The position numbers and the translations under genes are program-made. The notes beneath the pieces were generated by a model, which was given only the letters and a program-made list of their open reading frames with translations, had not been told where the DNA came from and did no database searches. DNA of 64,000 bases from an uncultured Lachnospiraceae bacterium (lineage in GTDB: Bacteria; Bacillota; Clostridia; Lachnospirales; Lachnospiraceae), in NCBI GenBank assembly GCA_905199445.1, contig CAJKGK010000001.1, forward strand, positions 269,123 through 333,122, read 5' to 3'. Shown piece after piece: positions 25,167 to 34,074 of the stretch. The first letter of the stretch is position 1, and every line of letters begins with the position of its first letter.

Positions 25167-25960
25167 TTCGTTGTTTTCCTCGCTTTATTTTCTGCCTCTT
25201 TGTCTGCTGAAAATGCCTTTTTCAAAAAACCAGATGCTTCCACAATCTTCATATGTCTGATTAAAGGAGAGTCCTTGCCAAATTCATCCTGCTGTTCCGT
25301 CGAAGCCACACGATCAAAGCATTCCCTGAGAGACTGCCCCAGACTACAGGCACATGACACAGAAAAAACACCGCCGCACACAGAAATCCCATTTTCTGTC
25401 CCATAATCAGCCAGAGGCATTTCCGGAACAGGAATGGTCTTGTTCTTAGACACCGCATGATCTTTATGCATATCCATTTCGTCTTTGCGCACGACAGCCC
25501 GATCTCTGCACGGCTGAAGGATTTCCACCTGAGATAAAGTTTTAAAAAATTCCTGGCAGTTGGGATATTCATACATAAAAGCCGACTGATAAATACCTTT
25601 CCGCATTTCAAGCCACGGTTCAAGACGGACATCTTCCAGATATACCGAAAGCAGCTTACGGTTACAATCGATTGCGTAAGCAATTTCTATATTACATTCT
25701 TTTGACTTTGCAGAATCTTTTGAGCAAAAAGCCATACACACTTCACAGCCAGACAAATGTTTTTCAATAGAATCCGGCCATTTTTCCCCCCACTGGATAC
25801 CGCCATCGTACCACACTCGAAATCCGGCACGATCCATCATTTCCAGCAAAGGAAAAACAACAGACTGATCATTATGACAATAGCTAATAAAAATATAAGG
25901 TTCTTTCCCCTCATACGGTGTAATCTTCCACTGCAATGCCTTATTCCCCCTTTTCCTCAC
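25139..25960 (-). CDS. TIR-domain protein, candidate NADase effector
   Basis: 273 aa from a GTG at 25960 that overlaps the TGA of the EamA gene (GTGA); TTG at 25936 after an AGGGGG tract is an alternative start. The TIR_2-type domain covers about 20-140: EPYIFISYCHND (box 1), FRVWYDGGIQWG (box 2) and CSKDSAKSKECNIEIAYA, where Glu92 is at the NAD-cleaving glutamate position. The C-terminal ~130 residues are unassigned and Cys-rich (SVCGGVFSVSCACS). Bacterial TIR proteins cleave NAD or make cyclic ADP-ribose signals in defence. No ThsA, Argonaute or nuclease gene is close, so this is not a recognised Thoeris system. Confidence 0.82.
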   Translation of the reverse strand: MRKRGNKALQWKITPYEGKEPYIFISYCHNDQSVVFPLLEMMDRAGFRVWYDGGIQWGEKWPDSIEKHLSGCEVCMAFCSKDSAKSKECNIEIAYAIDCNRKLLSVYLEDVRLEPWLEMRKGIYQSAFMYEYPNCQEFFKTLSQVEILQPCRDRAVVRKDEMDMHKDHAVSKNKTIPVPEMPLADYGTENGISVCGGVFSVSCACSLGQSLRECFDRVASTEQQDEFGKDSPLIRHMKIVEASGFLKKAFSADKEAENKARKTTKCIHGKENI

Positions 25961-26823
25961 AAAACAGCCATAGCTATGGTTCCTGCACTCAAAAGTACCA
26001 GCCCCCAAATTCCTTTGGGCGTTAATTTTTCCCCAAAAACAAAATATGAAAATAGGACTGTCACTAAAATACTCAGCTTGTCAATAGGCACAACAATACT
26101 GGCAGGCCCGTCCTGCAACGCCCGGTAGTAGCAAAGCCAGGAGGCTCCGGTAGCCAAACCGGAACAGCCAATCATCACCAATTCTCTGGCCGGAATGTGG
26201 CGCACCTGTCCGACGCGCCCGGAAATCCCCACCATCATCCAGGCCATAACCAGCACCACGCAGGTTCGAATTGCAGTTCCCAGGTTCGATTCCACCCCGG
26301 AAATACCTATTTTCCCCAAAATAGCAGTCATACTGGCAAAAAAAGCCGAGCCTGCAGCATAAAGCAGCCACCCATGTTTTTCCCCTTTTTTCTGGTCAGA
26401 TACATCCTTTTTTTCAATCATCAAAAGGATTCCTGCCAAAATCATAAAAACAGCAATTCCCTTTGGCGCCGAAAGCCCTTCCCCGAGAAAAATCAGCGCC
26501 AGCAATATTGTAAGAACTGTGCTGGATTTATCTATAGGCACAACCTTATTAATGTCCCCCAGCTGAAGTGCCTTAAAATAGCACAGCCATGAAGCACCGG
26601 TAGCCCCGCCTGACAAAATCAGAAAAATCATGGTCTTTGCATCCACATCCCCAAGCTGTCTCCATGATCCTGCAATACCTACCATTATCCACGAAAAAAT
26701 TAAAATCACAACCGTTCGGACTGCCGTAGCCACTGTTGCATCTGTTTTTTTAATCCCACATTTTGCCAGGATCGATGTCACTCCTGCAAAAAATGCAGAA
26801 CCCACCGCATAAGCCAGCCACAT
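25957..26823 (-). CDS. EamA/DMT-superfamily transporter
   Basis: 288 aa with ten predicted membrane helices in two EamA repeats. The repeats are visible as parallel sequences: AVGSAFFAGVTSILAKCGI near the start and AAGSAFFASMTAILGKIGI near 150, each later followed by GASWLCYYRAL or GASWLCYFKAL and VVPIDKLS or VVPIDKSS. The family exports amino acids, nucleotides or other metabolites. It heads the overlapping operon with the TIR, Sel1-like and HAD genes. AGAGGG is about 10 nt before the ATG. Confidence 0.92.
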   Translation of the reverse strand: MWLAYAVGSAFFAGVTSILAKCGIKKTDATVATAVRTVVILIFSWIMVGIAGSWRQLGDVDAKTMIFLILSGGATGASWLCYFKALQLGDINKVVPIDKSSTVLTILLALIFLGEGLSAPKGIAVFMILAGILLMIEKKDVSDQKKGEKHGWLLYAAGSAFFASMTAILGKIGISGVESNLGTAIRTCVVLVMAWMMVGISGRVGQVRHIPARELVMIGCSGLATGASWLCYYRALQDGPASIVVPIDKLSILVTVLFSYFVFGEKLTPKGIWGLVLLSAGTIAMAVL

Positions 26824-26932
26824 AACCTACGCCCTCTTTCCAGTAAAAATTCAGTCAAAAAATTTTCAGATCATCACCTTCCGTCAAATCATCTTTTAGT
26901 GGATGCTTTGACAGATAGCTGCCTGCCTTTTT

Positions 26933-26961
26933 ATCATAGCAGACAATAAAGCGAGTCACAA
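26933..26961 (-). promoter_or_regulatory. Sigma-A promoter of the EamA-TIR operon
   Basis: On the minus strand TTGTGA (26961-26956) and TATGAT (26938-26933) with a 17-bp spacer; about 105-nt leader, no recognised riboswitch. Confidence 0.55.
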
Positions 26962-26970
26962 GAGGGGGAA

Positions 26971-27010
26971 AGCAAAAAGCGCAAGGGACTTTACTATCCC
27001 TGCGCCTTTT
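26971..27010 (-). terminator. Rho-independent terminator upstream of the EamA operon
   Basis: On the minus strand GGCGCAGGGA pairs with TCCCTTGCGC (one bulge) and is followed by TTTTTGCTTT. It separates the fucosidase remnant from the EamA operon. Confidence 0.7.
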
Positions 27011-27079
27011 CTCGCATTTTGTACCCAATCACCGCTGCTTTTCAGGGTATTTCAGCAATCATTTTTTTCTAACGGATTT

Positions 27080-27544
27080 TCAATACATAAGCACTTCGAC
27101 ATGGTGCTTTGTGAGGTGCACGAACATGAAGGCCCTGCGCATCTCTTGATACATCCCGGTTCCCGAAGGGAAATCTTCCCATTTATAAGTCATAATACCG
27201 TCCTTTTTCTTTTCATAAAAATGTTTCAGCATCTCAAACCGACAGTCTTCACTGATAATGATTGCACGGCTGTCAAAATAGATAATATCCGGATCATACC
27301 GGTCAACAACCTCTAAAACCTTGGCTTTCCAGTTTTCACAAAAGGCCCGATCCGTCAGATGATAAGGATTTGCCCGCTTTGTTTCCAGAGGAAGTATGGG
27401 ACCATAATTAACACTGTTGACAGAATTTACCTGACTGTCCCAGAGAGAAAAATGATCAGCATGCTCCGATACATATCCTGCATATTTGGCACCGCTGCGG
27501 ACAACCAGATCAGCCCAGGCCTGTGGATCAAATATATGATTCAT
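27080..27544 (-). pseudogene. Alpha-L-fucosidase (GH29) remnant
   Basis: 154 codons from an ATG at 27544 (AGGA upstream). FDPQAWADLVVRSGAKYAGYVSEHADHFSLWDSQ matches the GH29 barrel region usually read as WA..AGAKY...KHHDGF..WDS in 20-residue pieces, with the KHHDGF motif degenerate. After LPLETKRANPYHLTDRAF the usual KFGLYYS strand is missing, and the text resumes at YDPDIIYFDSRA, the region of the nucleophile-bearing strand. About 110 N-terminal and several hundred C-terminal residues are absent. It lies beyond the terminator of the transporter operon. Probably a decayed catabolic gene, not a functional enzyme. Confidence 0.65.
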
Positions 27545-27578
27545 TTTATATCCTGCCCGGCAGTTTTGATCTACAAAT

Positions 27579-27627
27579 AACACCACCCCATGGGATCTGT
27601 GTATACAGATTCGCATAGGGTGGTGTT
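27579..27627 (-). terminator. Terminator of the rhamnosidase-transporter operon
   Basis: AACACCACCC (27579-27588) pairs with GGGTGGTGTT (27618-27627), with an inner ATCTGT/ACAGAT pair. It lies 44 bp past the stop of the binding-protein gene. Confidence 0.8.
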
Positions 27628-27670
27628 ATATCGTATGGCTATGGTATTTTTATCATTGAATTATGTTATC

Positions 27671-29287
27671 TTATTTAATGGACTCCATATAAGCAGTCAA
27701 CTGTGTTTTGGCTTCCTCAAGAACCTTATCAACTCCTGCGGCTTCGGCCTGTTTCTGGAATTCAGCCAGTGTTGCTTCCACATCTTCTACAAGACCCAGA
27801 TCAAGTAAAGGCACATACTGTGTATAGATACTCTTTAAGTTTGCAAGTTCATTTTTCACATTTGTATCATCAAAGGAGAAGGCTGCAGTTGGGCTTTCAA
27901 CGGCATTTTCGGTCCATTTTGCACCGATTTCAGTCTGATCCTTGTTCTGATCTTCTCTGACCATATCAAAGGAAGAGTTTTTAAGTCCCCATGAGAATCC
28001 GTTTCCGAAAGGATATTTCTGAGCATCTGCTGCCGGCAGCCATGTTGTATCACTTGTCTTTTCATAGTGAACCCCTTCGATACCAAATCGCTGAAGATCA
28101 TAAAGTTCCTCATCAAACTTAAGCAGATCAAGCGCCATAAATGCTCTGTCCTGATGTTTGGAGTTTGCCGCAACAGCTACACCGTCACCGGTATAAGCCG
28201 CAAAGAAACGGTGTGCATCCGGTGTAATATCATAAATCTCAGGCTTCCATTCCGGATGTTCAGCCTCCACCTGAGAAGCTGTAGCACCTACTGTTCCCAG
28301 ATTCCATACATAAGAAGCACTTGTACCGTTAAGGAAAGCATCCTTTGTATCTGTTGCGTTGGCAATGGCACTCTTAGACCAGAAGCCTTTATCGGCCCAT
28401 TCTTTCATTTCCTTGGCATATGCCAGGTATTCTTCTGTGCCGTAAATCCATACAAGATCATCCGGTGTAAAATCTTCGCTGAATTTATATGTAATGTAAT
28501 CCGCAATGGCACCTTCGATTCTTACAAAATCATTGCCGGCAAAGAACATGGCATAACGGCCTTCATTATTATTCTGAGATGCCGCATACGGGAACTGTAC
28601 CCCTGAATCTGGATCAGCCAGAACAGCATCATAATAGGCTTCCAGATCTTCCATGCTGTCAATGGATTCGATACCGTATTTTTCTCTTAAATCACCACGA
28701 ATCAAAACAGCGTTCATACTTACATTGGCCATATTTCCGGGAACAAAGTAAACCTTTCCGCCGATTTTTGCCTGTCCCCATGAGGCTTCGGCCTGATTTT
28801 CCTTGTGCAGCGGCATGTAATTATTAATCACATCATCTGTAACCTCTGCAAAAGCACCTTTATTAGCTTCGGACTGATAGAAGGCCCATGTGGATGTATA
28901 AATCAGGTCAATGTTCTCGCCGCCGGCCAGAGTCAATGAATATTTAGTGTTATAATCACTCATGGACATATTTTTCAAAGTCAGTGTGGCATTGATTTTT
29001 TCTTTCAAAATACCATTGATCTGCTCCAGAACCTTATCCTCATCTTCTGGCTTGTCTCCAATATAATACATCACAAGTTCTACCGGTTCTGACACATCCT
29101 GTCCATTATAAGTCAGTCCCCCTGTAGCTTCGCTCCCATCCGCAGCACCGTCTGTTGTCTGTCCGGCCTCCGAACTATTGGAGCTTCCCTGATCCTTTGC
29201 ATCAGTATTTCCCCCACAGCCTGCAAGTACAGCTGCTGTCATTGTTGTGGCCATGGCTGCGGCCATCCATCTTTTTGCTTTCTGCAT
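27671..29287 (-). CDS. Extracellular solute-binding lipoprotein of a CUT1 (LplA/YtcQ-type) sugar ABC transporter
   Basis: 538 aa from the ATG at 29287, with AGGAGAG upstream; a frame from 29317 would add ten residues before the signal peptide. The signal is MQKAKRWMAAAMATTMTAA and ends in the lipobox LAGC. A Gly/Ser/Asp-rich linker follows to about 60, then the type 1 binding fold (EPVELVMYYIGDKPEDEDKV). Long binding proteins of this kind (LplA, YtcQ) serve oligosaccharides from plant polysaccharides. It is the last gene after two permeases; no ATPase is in the cluster, so a shared MsmK-type ATPase is expected. Confidence 0.93.
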   Translation of the reverse strand: MQKAKRWMAAAMATTMTAAVLAGCGGNTDAKDQGSSNSSEAGQTTDGAADGSEATGGLTYNGQDVSEPVELVMYYIGDKPEDEDKVLEQINGILKEKINATLTLKNMSMSDYNTKYSLTLAGGENIDLIYTSTWAFYQSEANKGAFAEVTDDVINNYMPLHKENQAEASWGQAKIGGKVYFVPGNMANVSMNAVLIRGDLREKYGIESIDSMEDLEAYYDAVLADPDSGVQFPYAASQNNNEGRYAMFFAGNDFVRIEGAIADYITYKFSEDFTPDDLVWIYGTEEYLAYAKEMKEWADKGFWSKSAIANATDTKDAFLNGTSASYVWNLGTVGATASQVEAEHPEWKPEIYDITPDAHRFFAAYTGDGVAVAANSKHQDRAFMALDLLKFDEELYDLQRFGIEGVHYEKTSDTTWLPAADAQKYPFGNGFSWGLKNSSFDMVREDQNKDQTEIGAKWTENAVESPTAAFSFDDTNVKNELANLKSIYTQYVPLLDLGLVEDVEATLAEFQKQAEAAGVDKVLEEAKTQLTAYMESIK

Positions 29288-29336
29288 GATACTCTCTCCT
29301 ATCGTTTTATTTTTCAATATATATTTGCTCTATACC

Positions 29337-30242
29337 TTAGCCCTTAACGGCTCCCAATGTAAGGCCCTTGACAAAATATCGTTGTACAAAGGGATAAAGT
29401 AAAATAATAGGGCCTGTGACAACAACGGTTAATGCCATTTTTGTTGCCTCAATAGGCACACTGTCCACAACCATACCCGACTCGGCCGCGATATTTTTCA
29501 GCGCCTGAGCATCGTTGACCAGCTTATAGAGCTGGTACTGAAGGCTGTACAGCTTTTCATTATTAATAAACAACATGGAATTGTACCAGTCATTCCAGTA
29601 TGTCAGCGCCGTAAATAATCCAATTGTTGCAATGACCGGTTTGGATAAGGGCCAGATCAGTTTAAGGAAGATTTTAAAGTCACCGGCACCGTCGATTTTA
29701 GCAGATTCAGTAACCTCAAAAGGTACACTGGACATAAAGCCTTTCACAAGCAGAATATTCCATACAGAGACAACGCCTGGAAGAATCATGGCCAGAATGT
29801 TGTCTTTCAGATGAAGATACTGAACGCATAAAATATACCATGGCATCAGACCGCCTGAAAACAGTGTGGTAAAAAAGAAATAAAAGGAAAATTTATTTCT
29901 CCATTCAAAGTCTTTTCTCTGAAGCACGTAACCGGTCATTGTGTTTAAAAATACACTTAATGTGGTTCCGACAATGGTTACAACGATGGTCACGCCATAC
30001 GAGCGAATAATCGTCATCGGATTTTCAAATATGGTTTTATAACTGTCCAGAGAAAATTCTCTTGGAATAATGCTGTATCCATATTTAATAATTGAAGATT
30101 CTGAAGTAAAGGAAGAACCGATAACGATCAGAAACGGAATCAGGCAGACAACTGCAAAGATAAACAGCAGTGTGTAGCCAACGGCCTTAAAGATTTTCTC
30201 GTCTTTGCCCATTCGGCGTTTTCCTATTGATTTTGAAATCAT
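29337..30242 (-). CDS. CUT1 sugar ABC transporter permease (LplC/YtcP-like)
   Basis: 301 aa with six membrane helices (GYTLLFIFAVVCLIPFLIVI first). The EAA loop for ATPase contact reads VTESAKIDGAGDFKIFLKLIWPLSKP. The C-terminus YFVKGLTLGAVKG is typical of this subfamily. It pairs with the upstream permease (22 bp away) to form the channel. Confidence 0.93.
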   Translation of the reverse strand: MISKSIGKRRMGKDEKIFKAVGYTLLFIFAVVCLIPFLIVIGSSFTSESSIIKYGYSIIPREFSLDSYKTIFENPMTIIRSYGVTIVVTIVGTTLSVFLNTMTGYVLQRKDFEWRNKFSFYFFFTTLFSGGLMPWYILCVQYLHLKDNILAMILPGVVSVWNILLVKGFMSSVPFEVTESAKIDGAGDFKIFLKLIWPLSKPVIATIGLFTALTYWNDWYNSMLFINNEKLYSLQYQLYKLVNDAQALKNIAAESGMVVDSVPIEATKMALTVVVTGPIILLYPFVQRYFVKGLTLGAVKG

Positions 30243-30263
30243 ATGCTTACCGTCCCTCCTCTT

Positions 30264-31199
30264 TTAGAATAACGAATAATTTTCGTCTTTTTTCTTAACA
30301 ATCCAGTTGGCAATAATAATTGTGATAAAGCACAGTACCGATTGATAGAAGCCTATGGCAACCGTCTGTCCCACATCCGTTGCCGCAATGGTCATCCTGA
30401 AAACATAGGTATCAATAACATCGGTTTTGTCAAAGAGCAGACCGTTTTGTCCGACCAGCTGATAGAACAGGTCCAGGTTTCCTCTGAATATTTTCCCCAG
30501 CGCCAACAGCGTCAGTGTAATAATTGTAGGTGTAATGCTGGGCAGTGTAATGTAACGGATTCTCTGAAAAATATTGGCACCGTCAATGGAAGCCGCTTCA
30601 TACAGGGAATTATCCACCCCGAGAATTGCTGCCAGGTAAACGACAACGCCGTAACCCACGCCTTTCCACGCCGAGAAGGCTACAATGATAAACGGCCACC
30701 ATCCGGACTCACCATAAAAATTAATGGGATCCATGCCCATACTTGTAAGCACGCCGTTTAATGTCCCTGTCTCATAGGATAAAATACTATAGGCAATAGA
30801 ACCCACAACAACCCAGGAAATAAAATAGGGAAGAAAGATCACAGACTGCATCAGCTTTTTCAGCCATTTTCCGGCCATTTCACTGAGAATGATGGCAAAC
30901 AAAATTTCCAGTGTTGTGTTAATCACAATAAAGGCCAGATTGTACAAAGCCGTATTTCTTGTAACAGACAAAGCCTTTCCGGATTCAAAGAAAAACTTAA
31001 AATTTTCCAGTCCCACCCATGGGCTTCCAAAAATTCCATCTGCATAATTAAACCGTTCAAATGCCATAACCAAACCGCCCATTGGTAAATAAGCAAAAAT
31101 GAAAATCAGCAGCGCCGATGGGAGCAGCATCAAAAGCAACGTCCTGTATTTGACCACTTTCTTAAAAAATCCATGGGATTTTCCTTTTTGAATATTCAT
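30264..31199 (-). CDS. CUT1 sugar ABC transporter permease (LplB-like)
   Basis: 311 aa, six helices starting LLMLLPSALLIFIFAYLPM. The EAA loop reads LYEAASIDGANIFQRIRYITLP. C-terminal ADVGQTVAIGFYQSVLCF is characteristic of LplB. First of three transporter genes; it has its own promoter 85 bp upstream, although read-through from the rhamnosidase gene is possible. Confidence 0.93.
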   Translation of the reverse strand: MNIQKGKSHGFFKKVVKYRTLLLMLLPSALLIFIFAYLPMGGLVMAFERFNYADGIFGSPWVGLENFKFFFESGKALSVTRNTALYNLAFIVINTTLEILFAIILSEMAGKWLKKLMQSVIFLPYFISWVVVGSIAYSILSYETGTLNGVLTSMGMDPINFYGESGWWPFIIVAFSAWKGVGYGVVVYLAAILGVDNSLYEAASIDGANIFQRIRYITLPSITPTIITLTLLALGKIFRGNLDLFYQLVGQNGLLFDKTDVIDTYVFRMTIAATDVGQTVAIGFYQSVLCFITIIIANWIVKKKDENYSLF

Positions 31200-31280
31200 G
31201 ATTCAATCCCCCGTTTGTACGTTTGTGTGTTTTAGATATTTTGTATAGCTTAAGGTTCCGGATCCTTTGTTTATGTGTTT

Positions 31281-31309
31281 ATTATACCAACAGATGATTC
31301 GTGCTTAAA
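31281..31309 (-). promoter_or_regulatory. Promoter of the transporter genes
   Basis: On the minus strand TTTAAG (31309-31304) and extended TGGTATAAT (TATAAT 31286-31281) with a 17-bp spacer. Confidence 0.6.
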
Positions 31310-31367
31310 CCGTAAGGTATTCATATCCTACTAGAAAATATTCACATCACAGGAAAATAATCAACAT

Positions 31368-34025
31368 TTATTCTTCAAACTCGTAATGATAGCTGCCCGA
31401 GCCTAGTTTTTCCCGGGTTTGAAGCAAATCATTGATAAAAACAGCCGTTGCATTAGGCGGAATTTCAAAGTCCAGTACAATCTTATTGTCAGACCGTTTC
31501 CAGTTCAGGCTTAATTTGCCGTAGGGATGCATGGTCCATGCCTGGACATGATTGCAGGATTGGGAAAAATATGGACGAATCTGAATTTCATCAAAAGAAT
31601 ATGGCGTCCGTATACTGTAAATCCCAGCCAGACCGCCATAAAACCATTCTTCCACGGATCCCAGCATAAAATGGTTCTGAGAACCATGCGGGCGCTTTGG
31701 ATCCGGTCCATCCCATTCTTCGGTCAGAGTTGTGGCTTTGCAGGCCACCTGATAACCATAGCCAGGGCGGTCTGTAATACCAGTCATCCGGTCAATCAAG
31801 TCACTGCGGCCGTATTGCATCAATGCCGCCATGACAAACGGATGCCCAATATCCCCGGCCGTTGTCTGATAATCTCTGGAACAGATATCCCTGACAAGTA
31901 CATCAAGAACTTTAGAAACCTGATCCTCAGGAACAAGCCCGGTCACAAGACTCATCGCCTGGGCAGCCTGGCTTCCGTTGGCATAGCGCCCGGTCTGATC
32001 ATCATAAAACTGGAGATTATATTCCTCAAAGACCTGAGCCATGAGCTGCCGGTAAGCTTTGGCATCTGCTTCCCTGCCAACGGTTTGGGCAGCAAAACTC
32101 ATAATTTTCAGATCATAGTAATAAATATTTGTGGCCACCACCGGCACCGGTGTATTCTGGGACCATGGGGTCATGGGGCCAATATCCAGCCAGTCTCCAA
32201 GGCCGTGATGAAGGATATGGTGATGTGTCCGGGACGTAAGGTAATCCATGTATTTTTTCATTGGGCCATAATATCTTGAAAAAATTTCCTTATCCCCGAA
32301 TCGTTTATACATATACCACGGATTAATAATCAAAGCACTGCCCCACTCCGGAGAATCATTAAAACCCTCATGATAACCGAAAACCACATACTGGGGACAA
32401 ATATCCGGTATAAGCCCGTTTTCATACTGAGCTTCTTCCATATCCTGTTCAATCTTTTCATATAGATTATGAACATTATAATTATACATAATGGACGGAC
32501 CAATCAGGTGCGTTTGTTCAAGCCAGCCCAGTTTTTCACGATGAGGACAGTCTGTAAATATGTTTTTTGTATTGCTTAATATGGCCTGACAAATCATTTG
32601 GTGAATTCGGTTAAACAAATCAGAATCACACCAGAAACCACCGTTTTCTATTCTGTCCGGATAAATAAATTCCCCCAAAAATTCCGTAAGTACAGGAAGA
32701 TTCAGGGCCTGGGAAGGGCGCATTCCCGTGTCTGGATCCAAAACATCCGCACAGGATGGCACTGCATTTTCCACAAGTACATATCGAAAGCCTGTATAAG
32801 TGAAACGGGGATGATACGTCTGATATTTTTCTCCATCCATGATGTAGGTCCACCCATACCCCTTTCCGGTGACCCGCTGGTCCGGAAGCCCCTGATCATC
32901 CAGAAGCTCCGCCGGCGTGAAGGTAACCGTATGGCCCGTCATCGCATGATCTGCCGTCAGTTCTGCCCTGATCCATCCTGAAAAGTTGGTTCCCAGATCA
33001 CAAAGATACTTCCCATCCCCAATACGCCGAACACTTTGAGTCTCATATCTGTCCATAACCTTTAGGGGCTGCGTCAGGCGGGGGATCAGTCGCCCCTTTG
33101 GGGCATTGACCGCCACTGCCGGCTTCCATGAATCATCCATTTGATAAGCTGCCCCGGAAAATCCCCTTTTTTTCAGCCGGGCATCAAAATCTTCACCGCC
33201 GTATATACAGGAAAAAGTCAGCGCCGAAGGCGCCATAAACCAGTCCGTACCACTCACAATTTCCTGCCGGCTTCCGTCTGTATAAGTCAGATTCAGCTGC
33301 AGCAAAAATTTGCACTTGCCAAAGCTTCTGGGAAAATAGACATAGCGGCCCCCGGGCACATTATACATACCGTCTCCCAAAATAACGCCCAGTCCATTAT
33401 CCCCCTGCCCTAAAAACCGGGTCACATCATAGCAGGAATACTGACAGCTTTTATCATAATTACTCCATCCGCTTTCCAGTACCTCGTCGGTACATCGACT
33501 GCCGTTGACATACAGCTCAAAATGCCCAAGACCGCAAATATACATCCCCGCACATTGAAGATCTCCATCAATTGTGAATGTTTTTCTGAATATATGATAA
33601 ACATGATCCTCCACTTCTCCGATCCAGGTACCATGCCAGTCCGACGCTTCAAGTAAAGCCGTCTTAAACCGCCCCGTAGCCTGGGCACTTTCCTCGACAC
33701 CAGAGATACAGCCAGACGCCCCAGAGCACGCCCATGGTCTGCCATGCCCCCATACCTGCACGCGCCAGAAATAATTGTGGTCGGAAACCAGAGGACGGCT
33801 TTTGCCAATCTTATGATGCATACGATCCGACTTGATCTTTTGACTGTCCCATACAAGGTTGGTTTCATTTTCCAGATCCGCTTCATTTTCTGCTACAATA
33901 ACCCTGTATGCGGTCTGCTTCCAGTCCCGAAGACCGGTTTTTACATTCCACGAAAGTACCGGCTGCTGCCTGCCTACCCCAATGGGACTGTCTTCATATT
34001 CTGTTAAAAGCTTTGTGACTTCCAT
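31368..34025 (-). CDS. Alpha-L-rhamnosidase (GH78)
   Basis: 885 aa from the ATG at 34025 with GGAGG 11 nt upstream. N-terminal beta-sandwich domains (fibronectin-like SWNVKTGLRDWKQTAYRV, then the Bac_rhamnosid_N region FELYVNGSRC) precede the (alpha/alpha)6 barrel, marked by DCPHREKLGWLEQTHL, the GH78 acid-residue region, and LTEEWDGP later. The C-terminal beta-domain ends IRPYFSQSCNHV.... It cleaves terminal alpha-rhamnose from oligosaccharides or glycosides. No signal peptide, so it acts in the cytosol after import. It lies between the YesM/YesN genes and the importer. Confidence 0.92.
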   Translation of the reverse strand: MEVTKLLTEYEDSPIGVGRQQPVLSWNVKTGLRDWKQTAYRVIVAENEADLENETNLVWDSQKIKSDRMHHKIGKSRPLVSDHNYFWRVQVWGHGRPWACSGASGCISGVEESAQATGRFKTALLEASDWHGTWIGEVEDHVYHIFRKTFTIDGDLQCAGMYICGLGHFELYVNGSRCTDEVLESGWSNYDKSCQYSCYDVTRFLGQGDNGLGVILGDGMYNVPGGRYVYFPRSFGKCKFLLQLNLTYTDGSRQEIVSGTDWFMAPSALTFSCIYGGEDFDARLKKRGFSGAAYQMDDSWKPAVAVNAPKGRLIPRLTQPLKVMDRYETQSVRRIGDGKYLCDLGTNFSGWIRAELTADHAMTGHTVTFTPAELLDDQGLPDQRVTGKGYGWTYIMDGEKYQTYHPRFTYTGFRYVLVENAVPSCADVLDPDTGMRPSQALNLPVLTEFLGEFIYPDRIENGGFWCDSDLFNRIHQMICQAILSNTKNIFTDCPHREKLGWLEQTHLIGPSIMYNYNVHNLYEKIEQDMEEAQYENGLIPDICPQYVVFGYHEGFNDSPEWGSALIINPWYMYKRFGDKEIFSRYYGPMKKYMDYLTSRTHHHILHHGLGDWLDIGPMTPWSQNTPVPVVATNIYYYDLKIMSFAAQTVGREADAKAYRQLMAQVFEEYNLQFYDDQTGRYANGSQAAQAMSLVTGLVPEDQVSKVLDVLVRDICSRDYQTTAGDIGHPFVMAALMQYGRSDLIDRMTGITDRPGYGYQVACKATTLTEEWDGPDPKRPHGSQNHFMLGSVEEWFYGGLAGIYSIRTPYSFDEIQIRPYFSQSCNHVQAWTMHPYGKLSLNWKRSDNKIVLDFEIPPNATAVFINDLLQTREKLGSGSYHYEFEE

Positions 34026-34052
34026 GTTTCTCTTTTCCTCCATAATCAAACA

Positions 34053-34074
34053 GCCCTCAGTATTTACTGAGGGC
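34053..34074 (-). terminator. Hairpin between histidine kinase and rhamnosidase genes
   Basis: GCCCTCAGTA-TT-TACTGAGGGC is a perfect 10-bp stem over the histidine kinase stop codon. The following minus-strand sequence (TGTTTGATT) is only partly T-rich, so it may attenuate instead of fully terminating. Confidence 0.55.

Noticed and set aside
25139..25960. Thoeris defence system
   Set aside because: A TIR gene alone does not make Thoeris; no ThsA-like SIR2/SLOG gene or other known TIR partner is adjacent. The sirtuin at 10865 is of the SirTM type and 14 kb away.
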